DNA of 64,000 nt from Bacteroidota bacterium. Its GTDB lineage: Bacteria > Bacteroidota > Bacteroidia > UKL13-3. Every line of letters begins with the position of its first letter. The first letter of the stretch is position 1. The translations under genes were made by a program, and so were the position numbers. Positions 42,754 through 51,560 of this stretch are shown here, one piece after another. The stretch is from positions 452,329-516,328 of the forward strand of contig JAIXWW010000009.1 in the NCBI GenBank assembly GCA_027491085.1, given 5' to 3'. Below the pieces are notes generated by a model. The model made no database searches. It was not told where the DNA came from and worked only from the letters and a program-made list of their open reading frames with translations.

Positions 42754-43623
42754 ATGAAAATATTAATAACTGGTGCTACTGGCCAATTGGGTTCAGCTAC
42801 CATTGACTTCTTGCTTAAAAAAATGCCTGCAGATAATTTGATTGCTTTAGTAAGAGATGAAAGTAAGGCAACTGAACTTAAAGCAAAAGGTATAACTTTA
42901 AGAATTGGTGATTATGATGACTATGGATCTTTAATGGCTGCTATGAAAGGTGTTGAAAAAGTGCTATTGATTTCGGGAAACGATATTGCTAATAGGCAAA
43001 AACAACACGAAAACGTAATTAATGCTGCTAAAGAAGCCGGAGTTAAGCATTTGGTTTATACTAGTTTTATGCGAAAAAATGAAACTAAATCTTCGCCTTT
43101 AGGCATGGTTGCTAAATCGCATATTGAAACTGATAAATTTTTAATAAACAGCGGATTGGTGTACACTATTATGCTTAATAATTTGTATGCCGATATTTTA
43201 CCCATGTTTTTTGGTCCGCAGGTGTTAGAGGCTGGAATATTTTTACCAACTGAAGATGGTTTAGCATCTTATGTTACCAGAAATGATATCGCAGAAGCAG
43301 CTGCAAATATTTTAACAGGAACAGGTCATGAAAATAAAAAGTACTTTATTGCCAATACGGAAAATTACAGTATGGACGATGCTGCCGAAATATTGAGCGA
43401 GATAAAAGGAGAAGAAGTGGAATATGCTAGTCCAACCAACAAAGATTATGTGGAGACATTATTAAATGCAGGGTTTCCACAGCCAATAGCAAATAGTTTG
43501 ATAGGTTTTTGTGAAGCCATAAAACAAGGAGAATTTGCAACTGAAACTACCGATTTAGAAACTTTAATAGGTCGAAGACCCACATCTTTACAAGAATATT
43601 TTACGGTGGTTTATAAAAAATAG
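42754..43623 (+). CDS. NmrA-like NAD(P)-binding reductase (QorB type)
   Basis: 289 aa atypical short-chain dehydrogenase. MKILITGATGQLGSATIDFLLKKMP is the Rossmann GxxGxxG motif; VLLISGNDIANRQKQHENVINAAKEAGVKHLVYTSFM and YTIMLNNLYADILPMFFGPQVLEAGIFLPTEDGLASYVTRNDIAEAAANIL match NmrA/QorB quinone reductase-like proteins. No Tyr-xxx-Lys catalytic pair is seen, as usual in this group. It is a single gene. Confidence 0.85.
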   Translation: MKILITGATGQLGSATIDFLLKKMPADNLIALVRDESKATELKAKGITLRIGDYDDYGSLMAAMKGVEKVLLISGNDIANRQKQHENVINAAKEAGVKHLVYTSFMRKNETKSSPLGMVAKSHIETDKFLINSGLVYTIMLNNLYADILPMFFGPQVLEAGIFLPTEDGLASYVTRNDIAEAAANILTGTGHENKKYFIANTENYSMDDAAEILSEIKGEEVEYASPTNKDYVETLLNAGFPQPIANSLIGFCEAIKQGEFATETTDLETLIGRRPTSLQEYFTVVYKK

Positions 43624-43734
43624 TTGTTTGTGATGTAGGCTAGATTTTTAATCTTTAGAATTGTGATTGATTATAAAAAAATACATAAAAACATAAATTT
43701 GTATAAAATTATACATTAAGTATTACAAATCAAC

Positions 43735-43764
43735 TTGTTTTTGATTGGTTTTTAACGACATTTG
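43735..43764 (+). promoter_or_regulatory. Candidate promoter of nrnA-FKBP operon
   Basis: TTG at 43735-43737 and GACATTTG at 43757-43764, gap 19 bp, one base off TAnnTTTG. It lies 21 bp before ATG 43785. Confidence 0.4.
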
Positions 43765-43784
43765 CGTTGCTTTAAAACATTTTG

Positions 43785-44795
43785 ATGAACAATATAGCCG
43801 AGCTAAAACCCTTATTATTAGCAAATACAAAACCTAAAATAGTTATAACTACTCACCATAAACCTGATGCAGATGCCTTGGGTTCAAGTTTAGGGCTGTA
43901 TAATTTTCTACTTCAATTAAATATTAAATCTCAGGTAATTACACCTACCGATTATGGTGATTTTTTAATGTGGATGCCTGGAGAACCTACGGTTATTAAT
44001 TTTGAAGAAGAAGAAGAATTGGCATCTCAAATGGTTGCTGAAGCAGATTTTGTATTTTGTTTAGACTTCAATGCACTGAAACGTATAAATTCTCTAGGAG
44101 AATTAGTTCAAGCAAGCAAAGCTAAAAAGGTAATGATTGACCATCATTTACAACCAGAAAATTTTGACGACTATAGATTATGGACAAGTAAGGCAAGTAG
44201 CACTTGTGAATTAATTTATTGGTTTATTCAAACTTTACAATTTGAACACCTTATAAACAAAGATATAGCCTCATGTTTGTACGCTGGTATTATGACAGAT
44301 ACAGCATCATTTAAACACGGAAGTACCACTCCAAGTACTCATAGAGTGGCAGCTGAACTTTTGGAAAAGGGTGCTGAAAGCAATATAATACATGAAAATA
44401 TTTACGATAACTATTCGGAAAACAGAACCCGATTTATTGGTTATTGTTTAAATGAGAAATTACAGATTTTAAAAGAATACAACACTGCAATCATTTGTGT
44501 AACTGCAGATGAGTTAAATCGTTACAATATTATTGTTGGAGACTCAGAAGGATTAGTTAATTATGGTTTATCAATTAAAGGAATCAAATTCTCAGTTTTG
44601 GTCGTGGATAGAACAGTTGCTCGTAAAATGAGTTTTAGAGCTAAAGGCAATTTTCCGGCTAACGAATTTGCTAGAAAATACTTTAATGGAGGAGGTCATT
44701 TCAGTGCAGCAGGTGGTGAAAGTAAAGATACTATAGAAAACGTAGAATTAAAACTAAAAGAAGGCATTATTGAATATGCCGAATATTTAAAATAA
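43785..44795 (+). CDS. nrnA: DHH/DHHA1 phosphoesterase, NrnA-like
   Basis: 336 aa from ATG 43785; a TTG codon one position earlier is not needed. DHH-family motifs: THHKPDADALGSSLGL (Asp28/Asp30), FCLDFNALKRI, VMIDHHLQPENFDDY and LYAGIMTDTASFKHGSTTPSTH. The DHHA1 end has MSFRAKGNFPANEFARKYFNGGGHFSAAGG. NrnA enzymes degrade short oligoribonucleotides and pAp with Mn. It is the first gene of a five-gene tight cluster with FKBP isomerases (9 bp to the next gene). Confidence 0.9.
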   Translation: MNNIAELKPLLLANTKPKIVITTHHKPDADALGSSLGLYNFLLQLNIKSQVITPTDYGDFLMWMPGEPTVINFEEEEELASQMVAEADFVFCLDFNALKRINSLGELVQASKAKKVMIDHHLQPENFDDYRLWTSKASSTCELIYWFIQTLQFEHLINKDIASCLYAGIMTDTASFKHGSTTPSTHRVAAELLEKGAESNIIHENIYDNYSENRTRFIGYCLNEKLQILKEYNTAIICVTADELNRYNIIVGDSEGLVNYGLSIKGIKFSVLVVDRTVARKMSFRAKGNFPANEFARKYFNGGGHFSAAGGESKDTIENVELKLKEGIIEYAEYLK

Positions 44796-44804
44796 GAAAG
44801 AAAA

Positions 44805-45698
44805 ATGAGAAAAATTGTAATGGCAATGGCTGTTTTGGCCATATTTGGAGTGAGTAGTTGTGGCAAAAAAATGCAAACAACAGAAAATGGATTAAGTTAT
44901 AGAATCATTGAAAGTAACGATACTTCACGTTTAATAACCAAAGGTGATTTAATGATGATTCAAATGGTTGCATTTGGTCAATTATCAGATTCTTTAGGCG
45001 GTAAGGATACAACTATTTTTGATTCATATAAAGTTGGAAAAGCATATTATATACCTGCTGATGAAACTACACTGAAAGATGTATTTATGATGTTGCACAA
45101 AGGCGATAGTGCAGAATTTTTAGTTAATGCAGATACTTTATTTATGAAAAGTTTTGGTCAGTTAACACCAGCATTTTTAAAGAAAAATAGCGAACTTCAT
45201 TTCTATGTAAGAGTTGAAAATATTTACAATCAAAATGAATTAGAGGCTATGCGTGCTGAAGAAAAAGCTAAGTCAATTGCCAAGGATTCTATAGAGGCAA
45301 GCGCTTATGTTGCTAATTTAACAAATGTTAAAACTACTGCTTCGGGTTTAAAATATGTTATAACTAAACCTTCAAGTGGACCTATGCCAAAAACAGGACA
45401 AGAAGTGCAAATGCTCTATAAAGGTATTTTATTGAATGGTACCAAGTTTGACGAAAATCAAGATGTAACAAATCCATTTAAATTTGCCGTTGGTATGCGT
45501 CAAGTAATTCCAGGTTGGGATGAAGGAGTAATGTTATTGCATGAAGGAGAAGAAGCTAAATTTATTGTTCCTTCAAACTTAGCTTATGGTGAACAGGGGG
45601 GTGGGCCAATTCCTCCAAATTCAACGCTTATTTTTGATGTTAAATTATTGAAAATAAATCCAGCCCCTGCAAAACCAGCAGCTGCTGATCATAAATAA
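44805..45698 (+). CDS. FKBP-type prolyl isomerase lipoprotein, GldI-like
   Basis: 297 aa. Signal peptide with lipobox VSSC, so an acylated, probably periplasm-facing lipoprotein. Residues ~28-150 look like an FKBP fold that has lost the active-site residues; residues ~175-290 are a canonical FKBP domain (LYKGILLNGTKFDENQ, GMRQVIPGWDEGVMLLHEGEEAKFIVPSNLAYGEQGGGPIPPNSTLIFDVKLL). Position after a DHH gene and lipoprotein status recall the gliding/T9SS protein GldI, but this is inference. The stop overlaps the next ATG (TAATGA). Confidence 0.88.
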   Translation: MRKIVMAMAVLAIFGVSSCGKKMQTTENGLSYRIIESNDTSRLITKGDLMMIQMVAFGQLSDSLGGKDTTIFDSYKVGKAYYIPADETTLKDVFMMLHKGDSAEFLVNADTLFMKSFGQLTPAFLKKNSELHFYVRVENIYNQNELEAMRAEEKAKSIAKDSIEASAYVANLTNVKTTASGLKYVITKPSSGPMPKTGQEVQMLYKGILLNGTKFDENQDVTNPFKFAVGMRQVIPGWDEGVMLLHEGEEAKFIVPSNLAYGEQGGGPIPPNSTLIFDVKLLKINPAPAKPAAADHK

Positions 45699-46633
45699 TG
45701 AAAGATAAGTTTTTAACCATATTGTTCTTAAGTTTATCAGTTTTGGCTATTGCTAAAACTGATAAACTTATTAGCAAAGGAATATTTAATGTCAAACAGA
45801 AAGGTAACCCTAAAACAGTAAAAAAACCTGTTAAAAAAAGTGTTCCTTCATTTAAAGCGATTAGCTATAAAATTATAAAATCAAATAGCCAAGAAAGAGC
45901 AGTAAAATCAGGGGAATTACTCATGATTCACTTGTTTGGAATTGGAAAATTAGCTGATAATAGAGATACCATTCTTTTTAATTCTTATGCGGCTGGCAAT
46001 CCGTTTTTTATTCCTGTAGATGAAATTACACTAGGTAAAGTGTTTATTAACTTAAGGAAAAATGATAGTTTAGAAATGGATGTTTTTGCTGATTCTTTAT
46101 TTAATAATAGTTTTAAGCAATCGACACCACCTTTTTTAAAGCAAAACAGTTACATACATTTTCTAGTAAAAGTTGAAAATGTATTTAACCAAAAAGAATT
46201 AGAGGAACTTAAACAAGTAGAGCTAATTAAAAGAGCTAGTAAAGATTCCGCAGACATAAAAGCGCTTCTTGCTAAATATAAAGACATAAAAACAACTTTT
46301 TCGGGCTTAAAATACGTTATTATAAAGTCAACTACAGGTAATAGTCCTCAAAAAGGTGATGAAGTTGAAATGAATTATACCGGAATGTTTTTAGATGGGA
46401 AAAAATTTGATGAGAATTTAAATGTAGAAAGTCCTTTTACTTTTAAATTAGGATTAGGACAAGTGATTGCTGGTTGGGATGAAGGAATTATGTTACTTCA
46501 CGAGGGTGAAGAGGCAAAACTTATTATTCCTTCTAACTTAGGTTATGGCGAGCAAGGAACAGGTCCAATTCCACCAAATACAACATTGGTTTTTGATGTA
46601 AAATTATTGAAAATTAAATCCAAAACTAAATAA
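45698..46633 (+). CDS. FKBP-type prolyl isomerase, second of four
   Basis: 311 aa with a signal peptide (ILFLSLSVLAIAK) but no lipobox. A basic linker (KQKGNPKTVKKPVKKSVPS) precedes a degenerate FKBP-like domain homologous to that of the first paralogue (GELLMIHLFGIGKLADNRDTILFNSYAAGNPFFIPVDEITLGKVF). The C-terminal canonical domain keeps MNYTGMFLDGKKFDENL, LGQVIAGWDEGIMLLHEGEEAKLIIPSNLGYGEQGTGPIPPNTTLVFDVKLL. It overlaps the neighbouring genes at both ends, so translation is coupled. It probably folds periplasmic or exported proteins. Confidence 0.88.
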   Translation: MKDKFLTILFLSLSVLAIAKTDKLISKGIFNVKQKGNPKTVKKPVKKSVPSFKAISYKIIKSNSQERAVKSGELLMIHLFGIGKLADNRDTILFNSYAAGNPFFIPVDEITLGKVFINLRKNDSLEMDVFADSLFNNSFKQSTPPFLKQNSYIHFLVKVENVFNQKELEELKQVELIKRASKDSADIKALLAKYKDIKTTFSGLKYVIIKSTTGNSPQKGDEVEMNYTGMFLDGKKFDENLNVESPFTFKLGLGQVIAGWDEGIMLLHEGEEAKLIIPSNLGYGEQGTGPIPPNTTLVFDVKLLKIKSKTK

Positions 46634-47481
46634 TGAAAAAATCAGTTATAGTCATTGCTTTATTAATTGTTTCCATCACAATCAATGCACAAACATGGAT
46701 TAAAGTGGATGATGCTACTGCGTTTAAATTTATTGTAAAAAACAATAACGGAAGGAAAGTAAAACCCAATATGGTTATGTTGGTTGATTTGCTTGGTAAA
46801 GCGAAAAAAGCGAACTCTACAGAAGACACTATTATTTTTAACAGTGGCAGCAGTGACAAACCTTTTTATATCCCAACTGAACAACCAGGATTACAAAAGG
46901 TGTTTTACGAACTTAATGATGGTGATAGTATTGAAATAAAAATGATTGCTGATACTTTTTATAATAAAGTATTTAACACTTCATCGCCAAGTTACGTTGA
47001 AAAAGGGAGTGCTGTTACTCTATATTTTCATATACAACAAGCTTTAACAAAAGATGAAATTGAGAATAAAGTAAAGGTTCAAAACAAGTCTGCAATCATT
47101 GCTGATTCACTCAATGTAATAAAATATTGCCATCAAATTAAAGGAGTAAAAAAATTGGCAAGCGGATTGCAATTCAAAAAATTAATAACAAACCCCAAAG
47201 GAATTGGTTGTAAAAAAGGATCAATGGTTTCTGTTAATTATAAAGGATGGCTCATTAATGGAGACGTTTTTGATGAGAATGAAAAATCAACACCATTCAA
47301 ACTAGTTTTAGGAATGAATCAAGTTATTGAGGGTTGGGAGCAAGGATTACTTTTAATGCGTATGGGCGAAAAATACAGGTTAATTATTCCTTGGTATTTG
47401 GCTTATGGTACATTAGGAAATGGACCTATTCCCCCATTTACTAGTATTGTTTTTGATGTTCAATTAGTAGATATTAAATAG
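46633..47481 (+). CDS. FKBP-type prolyl isomerase, third of four, most diverged
   Basis: 282 aa, signal peptide ending INAQ. The degenerate N-terminal domain is still alignable (DTIIFNSGSSDKPFYIPTEQPGLQKVFYELNDGDSIEIKMIADTFYNKVF). The C-terminal domain keeps the ligand-site VFDEN, VIEGW, LAYG and VFDV positions but has IEGW and PPFTS where the others have IPGW and PPNTT, and one extra cysteine. Activity is likely but possibly reduced. It starts at the stop of the second paralogue. Confidence 0.85.
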   Translation: MKKSVIVIALLIVSITINAQTWIKVDDATAFKFIVKNNNGRKVKPNMVMLVDLLGKAKKANSTEDTIIFNSGSSDKPFYIPTEQPGLQKVFYELNDGDSIEIKMIADTFYNKVFNTSSPSYVEKGSAVTLYFHIQQALTKDEIENKVKVQNKSAIIADSLNVIKYCHQIKGVKKLASGLQFKKLITNPKGIGCKKGSMVSVNYKGWLINGDVFDENEKSTPFKLVLGMNQVIEGWEQGLLLMRMGEKYRLIIPWYLAYGTLGNGPIPPFTSIVFDVQLVDIK

Positions 47482-47489
47482 TTTTAGAT

Positions 47490-48347
47490 ATGAAAAAAAA
47501 TGTGATAACTTTTATTTTTCTTGGGGTGACAATAAGTTTAAGTGCACAACAAGCAAAAGGAAAAAAAACAACAACTCAAGTTCAAACAAAGAAAATAGAA
47601 AACAAAATGGATACTAACGTAATAACAACCGCTAGTGGGTTAAAAGTAAAAATTACAGAAAAAGGAACTGGTCGCCAAGTGCTAAAGGGTGACAAAGTAA
47701 CTGCTCATTATACAGGTACTTTAGCCGATGGTAAAAAGTTTGATAGCTCAAAGGATAGAAATCAACCATTTAGCTTCAAAGTTGGAGTTGGCCAGGTTAT
47801 TCCCGGTTGGGATGAAGGTTTCCAGTTATTAAATATTGGTGACAAAGCTACATTTACTATACCGCCTCAAATTGGTTATGGTGCCTCTGGGGCAGGTGGG
47901 GGAGTTATACCACCAAATGCTACTTTAATTTTTGATGTTGAAGTAATTGATGCTGTAGAAGGACCTAAACCTCGTCCGGCAATTCCTTTTGAAGTAACAG
48001 GTTTAGATACTGTTAGAATGCAAAGTGGTTTACGTTTTGTAAAAGTTGAATCAGGTAATGGTGTTAAGGCGGAACAAGGTAAATATGTTTCTGTTCATTA
48101 CACAGGTTATTTATTGGATGGAAAAAAATTCGATTCATCAGTAGAACGCGGTGAGCCAATTGAGTTTCAATTGGGTAGAGGAATGGTTATCAAAGGTTGG
48201 GAAGAAGGCATTGAGCTAATGCATGTTGGCGATAAAATGCGTTTTATTATTCCTAGCGAATTAGCTTATGGTGAAAAAGGCGCTCCTGGTGCTATTCCAC
48301 CAAATGCTACTTTAATTTTTGATTGTGAATTAGTTGATGTACAATAA
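47490..48347 (+). CDS. Tandem two-domain FKBP-type prolyl isomerase
   Basis: 285 aa, signal peptide ending SLSAQ, then a Lys/Thr-rich linker. Unlike its neighbours both domains are canonical FKBP: HYTGTLADGKKFDSSKDRNQPFSFKVGVGQVIPGWDEGF and HYTGYLLDGKKFDSSVERGEPIEFQLGRGMVIKGWEEG, each ending IPPNATLIFD. It probably arose separately from the first three. It is the last gene before a strong terminator, 8 bp after the third paralogue. Confidence 0.92.
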   Translation: MKKNVITFIFLGVTISLSAQQAKGKKTTTQVQTKKIENKMDTNVITTASGLKVKITEKGTGRQVLKGDKVTAHYTGTLADGKKFDSSKDRNQPFSFKVGVGQVIPGWDEGFQLLNIGDKATFTIPPQIGYGASGAGGGVIPPNATLIFDVEVIDAVEGPKPRPAIPFEVTGLDTVRMQSGLRFVKVESGNGVKAEQGKYVSVHYTGYLLDGKKFDSSVERGEPIEFQLGRGMVIKGWEEGIELMHVGDKMRFIIPSELAYGEKGAPGAIPPNATLIFDCELVDVQ

Positions 48348-48372
48348 ACAATTGGATATTAATATATTAAGT

Positions 48373-48408
48373 AAAAAGTCGGCTGGTTTTAAATCAGCCG
48401 ACTTTTTT
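48373..48408 (+). terminator. Terminator of nrnA-FKBP operon
   Basis: A 13-bp perfect stem AAAAAGTCGGCTG/CAGCCGACTTTTT (48373-48385 with 48395-48407) and a T-run. It ends 5 bp before the first operator repeat of the next gene. Confidence 0.88.
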
Positions 48409-48412
48409 ATTG

Positions 48413-48463
48413 TTAACTTTTCGGTAACATAGCGGTAATTTACACATAACATATAGGTAACAT
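48413..48463 (+). promoter_or_regulatory. Five direct repeats at 11-bp steps, PHO-box-like operator
   Basis: Seven-base units start at 48413, 48424, 48435, 48446 and 48457: TTAACTT, GTAACAT, GTAATTT, ATAACAT, GTAACAT. Four-base spacers separate them. The 7+4 spacing is that of PhoB/OmpR-family operators. The last unit starts 26 bp before the -7 box at 48483 and occupies the -33 region, as expected for an activator-dependent promoter. Confidence 0.75.
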
Positions 48464-48482
48464 TTTCTTTAAAGCCCAATAG

Positions 48483-48490
48483 TTCCTTTG
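48483..48490 (+). promoter_or_regulatory. -7 box of the TonB receptor gene
   Basis: TTCCTTTG, one base off TAnnTTTG, 20 bp before ATG 48511. No TTG -33 element is present; the operator repeats fill that place. Confidence 0.5.
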
Positions 48491-48510
48491 CGGCAGGTTA
48501 ATTTTAGAAA

Positions 48511-51378
48511 ATGAATAAATTATTTAAACATGCAATAGTGTTTGCTTTTTTGATTATCAGCATTCCATTTGTATCTGCCCAAACGGGCAAAATTTCAGGT
48601 AAAGTACAAGATAAGAATACCGGAGAAGCAGTTATATCTGCCATTGTTAGTATTCCTGCACTAAACTTATCAACTGCCACCGATTTTGAAGGAAAGTACA
48701 TTTTTCAAAATGTAAAAATCGGAACTTTTACACTAACTGTATCCTATGTTAATTATGTAAAAAAGGAAATTCCTAATGTTTTAGTGGAGGCTAAAGAAAC
48801 TACGGTAATCAATGTTTCACTTGAAGAGAAAAAAGCGTTAAAAGAAGTTACTATTAGAGGTAAAGTAAAAAAGGAAAGTGCCAACGAAGTTTTAATTCAA
48901 CAAAAGGCCGCTATAGCTGTATCTAGTGGTGTTTCGGCAGAGGCAATTAGAAAAACTCCCGATAGAACCTCAGCAGATGTTATTAAACGCGTAAGTGGTG
49001 CAAGTATTCAAGATGGAAAATTTGCCATTGTTCGTGGATTAGGTGATAGATATAACATGGGCTTTATTAATGGTGCTCCACTGCCTAGTTCTGAAAGCGA
49101 TAGAAAAGCTTTTAGTTTAGATATAATTCCTGCAGCAGTATTAGATAATATGATGATAACCAAAACTGCTACACCTGATATGCCAGGCGATTTTGCAGGA
49201 GGTTTTATTCAAATAAACACCAAAGATATTCCAGATGAAAACAATACTTCGGTTCAGTTAGGTTTAGGAACACATTCATTAACGACTTTTCAAAAAACAA
49301 ACCGTGTAGGTGGTGGTTCAACAGATTTTTTAGGTTTTGATAACGGCAGTAGAGCAATTCCTGCTGGTTTTCCGGGAACAGATGCTTCTAAAGCAATATC
49401 TGATAATGCTAAATTAGCTGATTATACAAAAGGCTTTAATAATAATTTTGCTACAGAAAATGTAAGTTTTACCCGTCCTAATTTTAACTTACAGGTTAAC
49501 AGTAGCCGTAGATGGAAAATTGGTCAAAATGATTTTGGTGTGGTAGGTGCATTAACTTATAGTAATTCGTTGCGCTATATGCCATTTACTATTAAAAATG
49601 TAGACGGTGCAAACACCATCAGCGAATTGGCTAATAATGCTAAATATGATGGTTCAACGCTAGATTACAATAATTACAGAAATACTGTAAACCTAGGCGG
49701 TATTTTAAATTTTAGTTATAAAATAGGTAAAAATACAAAATTGGTATTTAAAAACTTAATTACTCAAACAGGAGATGACCAAACCATTACCAGAAATGGA
49801 AGCTCAATAAAAGGAGCTAACGATCCAATAGAATCACAAGTAGAACGTAAGTTTGAACACTACATTTATCAATACCAACAAAGTAGAATGATTAGCTCAC
49901 AGTTTGGTGGCGATCATTTTTTCACTGGCTCAAAAATAAAAGTTAATTACACCTTAGGATATAATAACCTAGATAAGCAAATGCCAGATTTCAAACGTTT
50001 GTTTTACCAAGCCGACAGAAACCAAGCAACTGATTTTGGTGTAACAGAAGCCCAAATCTTAGATAATCCTAGTTCGTTTTCGGTGGCTAATAGCGGAAGA
50101 TTTACCTCTAATTTATCAGAGAATAGTTTTAGTGCAAATTACAGTGTGAATATTCCATTTAACTTTTTGCCAAAAGTATTTGCTCGCAATGAGGTAAAAG
50201 TTGGTGGAATGAATATGTATAGAACACGTGATTTTAATGCTAGAAACTTTGTTTATGCATTTAATGGAAATGTGTTTGATAGAAATGTTTTACAAAGTGG
50301 GGTAAACACCTTATTCAACAATATTGGCGAAAATGGAATTTTTCAAAAGGAAATGACTCAAAAGTTTGATTCATACAATGCAAACTCAACTTTAAGTGCA
50401 GGTTTTATCATGTTGAATCAAAAATTAAGTAACTTAAGATTGATTTATGGTGCAAGGATTGAAAATTTTAACCAACAAGTGAATTCATTTGATAATAGTG
50501 GTGCTCCTGTTAAAGTTGATAACACAGTTTTGGATTTTTTACCTTCCATAAATGCTATTTATGAAATCACCAATAAACAAAATTTACGTTTAGGTTATGC
50601 CAAAACAGTTTCACGTCCGGAATTCAGAGAATTTGCTCCATTGGCCTTTTTTGAGGTAAACTATAATGGTGTAGTAACAGGTAATCCTAACTTGGTTAGA
50701 GCAACCATTGATAATTTTGATTTGAAATGGGAAATGTTCCCTTCAGCTGGTCAAACTTTTTCGGTAAATCCATTTTATAAAAGATTTACCAATCCAGTGG
50801 AGTTAATCGCTAATCCTGCCTTGGATGGAGCTTTGCAATTTACTTATGGCAATGCAGCAGCAGCCTATAATTATGGTGTGGAGTTAGAAGCAAGAGTTAC
50901 TTTAAGTACTTTTACTAAAAACAAAAATGGCATTTTGAATAGATTTACAGTGTATTCTAATTACAGCTATATTCAGTCAGAAGTGAATGTAGGCTCTTTA
51001 GGTGGAGCAGTAACTGATAGACCTTTACAAGGGCAATCGCCTTATGTATTTAATGCAGGTGTTAACTACAGCAATCCTAAGAAATTCTTTGATATTACAT
51101 TAAATGCCAATAGAGTTGGAAGACGTATAGCATTTGTGGGTACTCAGGATAACTTTACTATTTGGGAAAATCCAAGAACAATATTGGATGCAAGTATTTC
51201 AAAAACATTTAAAAAGAAATTGATAGCTAAATTAACCATGGGCGATATTTTAGCTCAAAACTTAGTTTTCTACCAAGATTTAAATAAAAATGGTAATTAC
51301 GATGAAGGTAAAGATATTGCTACTTTCAACTACCGTTATGGCTTCACAACTTCATTTTCATTAACCTATAATTTTTAG
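48511..51378 (+). CDS. TonB-dependent outer-membrane receptor
   Basis: 955 aa. The signal peptide ends FVSAQ. A carboxypeptidase-regulatory-like domain follows (about 25-110: GKISGKVQDKNTGEAVISAIVSIPALNLSTATDFEGKYIFQNVKIGTFTLTVSYVNY). The plug domain has IRKTPDRTSADVIKRVSGASIQDGKFAIVRGLGDRYNMGFINGAPLPSSESDRKAFSLDIIP, then a beta-barrel to the terminal SFSLTYNF. It imports a ligand across the outer membrane using TonB energy. No SusD gene follows; the partner appears to be the secreted Ig-repeat protein at 51561. The operator hints that the ligand relates to phosphate, by inference. Confidence 0.92.
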   Translation: MNKLFKHAIVFAFLIISIPFVSAQTGKISGKVQDKNTGEAVISAIVSIPALNLSTATDFEGKYIFQNVKIGTFTLTVSYVNYVKKEIPNVLVEAKETTVINVSLEEKKALKEVTIRGKVKKESANEVLIQQKAAIAVSSGVSAEAIRKTPDRTSADVIKRVSGASIQDGKFAIVRGLGDRYNMGFINGAPLPSSESDRKAFSLDIIPAAVLDNMMITKTATPDMPGDFAGGFIQINTKDIPDENNTSVQLGLGTHSLTTFQKTNRVGGGSTDFLGFDNGSRAIPAGFPGTDASKAISDNAKLADYTKGFNNNFATENVSFTRPNFNLQVNSSRRWKIGQNDFGVVGALTYSNSLRYMPFTIKNVDGANTISELANNAKYDGSTLDYNNYRNTVNLGGILNFSYKIGKNTKLVFKNLITQTGDDQTITRNGSSIKGANDPIESQVERKFEHYIYQYQQSRMISSQFGGDHFFTGSKIKVNYTLGYNNLDKQMPDFKRLFYQADRNQATDFGVTEAQILDNPSSFSVANSGRFTSNLSENSFSANYSVNIPFNFLPKVFARNEVKVGGMNMYRTRDFNARNFVYAFNGNVFDRNVLQSGVNTLFNNIGENGIFQKEMTQKFDSYNANSTLSAGFIMLNQKLSNLRLIYGARIENFNQQVNSFDNSGAPVKVDNTVLDFLPSINAIYEITNKQNLRLGYAKTVSRPEFREFAPLAFFEVNYNGVVTGNPNLVRATIDNFDLKWEMFPSAGQTFSVNPFYKRFTNPVELIANPALDGALQFTYGNAAAAYNYGVELEARVTLSTFTKNKNGILNRFTVYSNYSYIQSEVNVGSLGGAVTDRPLQGQSPYVFNAGVNYSNPKKFFDITLNANRVGRRIAFVGTQDNFTIWENPRTILDASISKTFKKKLIAKLTMGDILAQNLVFYQDLNKNGNYDEGKDIATFNYRYGFTTSFSLTYNF

Positions 51379-51413
51379 TTGTTTTTGTATTCAAAAAAAT
51401 AGCTATTTAAACT

Positions 51414-51443
51414 AAACCCTGTAAGAAGTTGCAGGGTTTTTTT
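51414..51443 (+). terminator. Terminator of the TonB receptor gene
   Basis: AAACCCTG (51414-51421) pairs with CAGGGTTT (51432-51439), followed by a T-run. It separates the receptor transcript from the next gene. Confidence 0.85.
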
Positions 51444-51461
51444 ATGCCCCAAAAAGTGCTC

Positions 51462-51512
51462 TTAACATTTATGTAATATTACATTTACCTAAGCATAACC
51501 TTGAAGTAACAT
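51462..51512 (+). promoter_or_regulatory. Five direct repeats at 11-bp steps, second copy of the operator
   Basis: Units start at 51462, 51473, 51484, 51495 and 51506: TTAACAT, GTAATAT, TTTACCT, ATAACCT, GTAACAT. The number of units, the step and the 26-bp distance from the last unit to the -7 box are the same as upstream of 48511, though the spacers differ in sequence. This argues for selection on protein binding and against simple duplication. Confidence 0.75.
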
Positions 51513-51531
51513 ACACACAACAACGGCAATC

Positions 51532-51539
51532 TACTTTCG
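51532..51539 (+). promoter_or_regulatory. -7 box of the Ig-repeat protein gene
   Basis: TACTTTCG, one base off TAnnTTTG, 21 bp before ATG 51561. The distance to the operator matches that of the receptor gene exactly. Confidence 0.5.
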
Positions 51540-51560
51540 CAGATATTTATCTTAAAAAAA

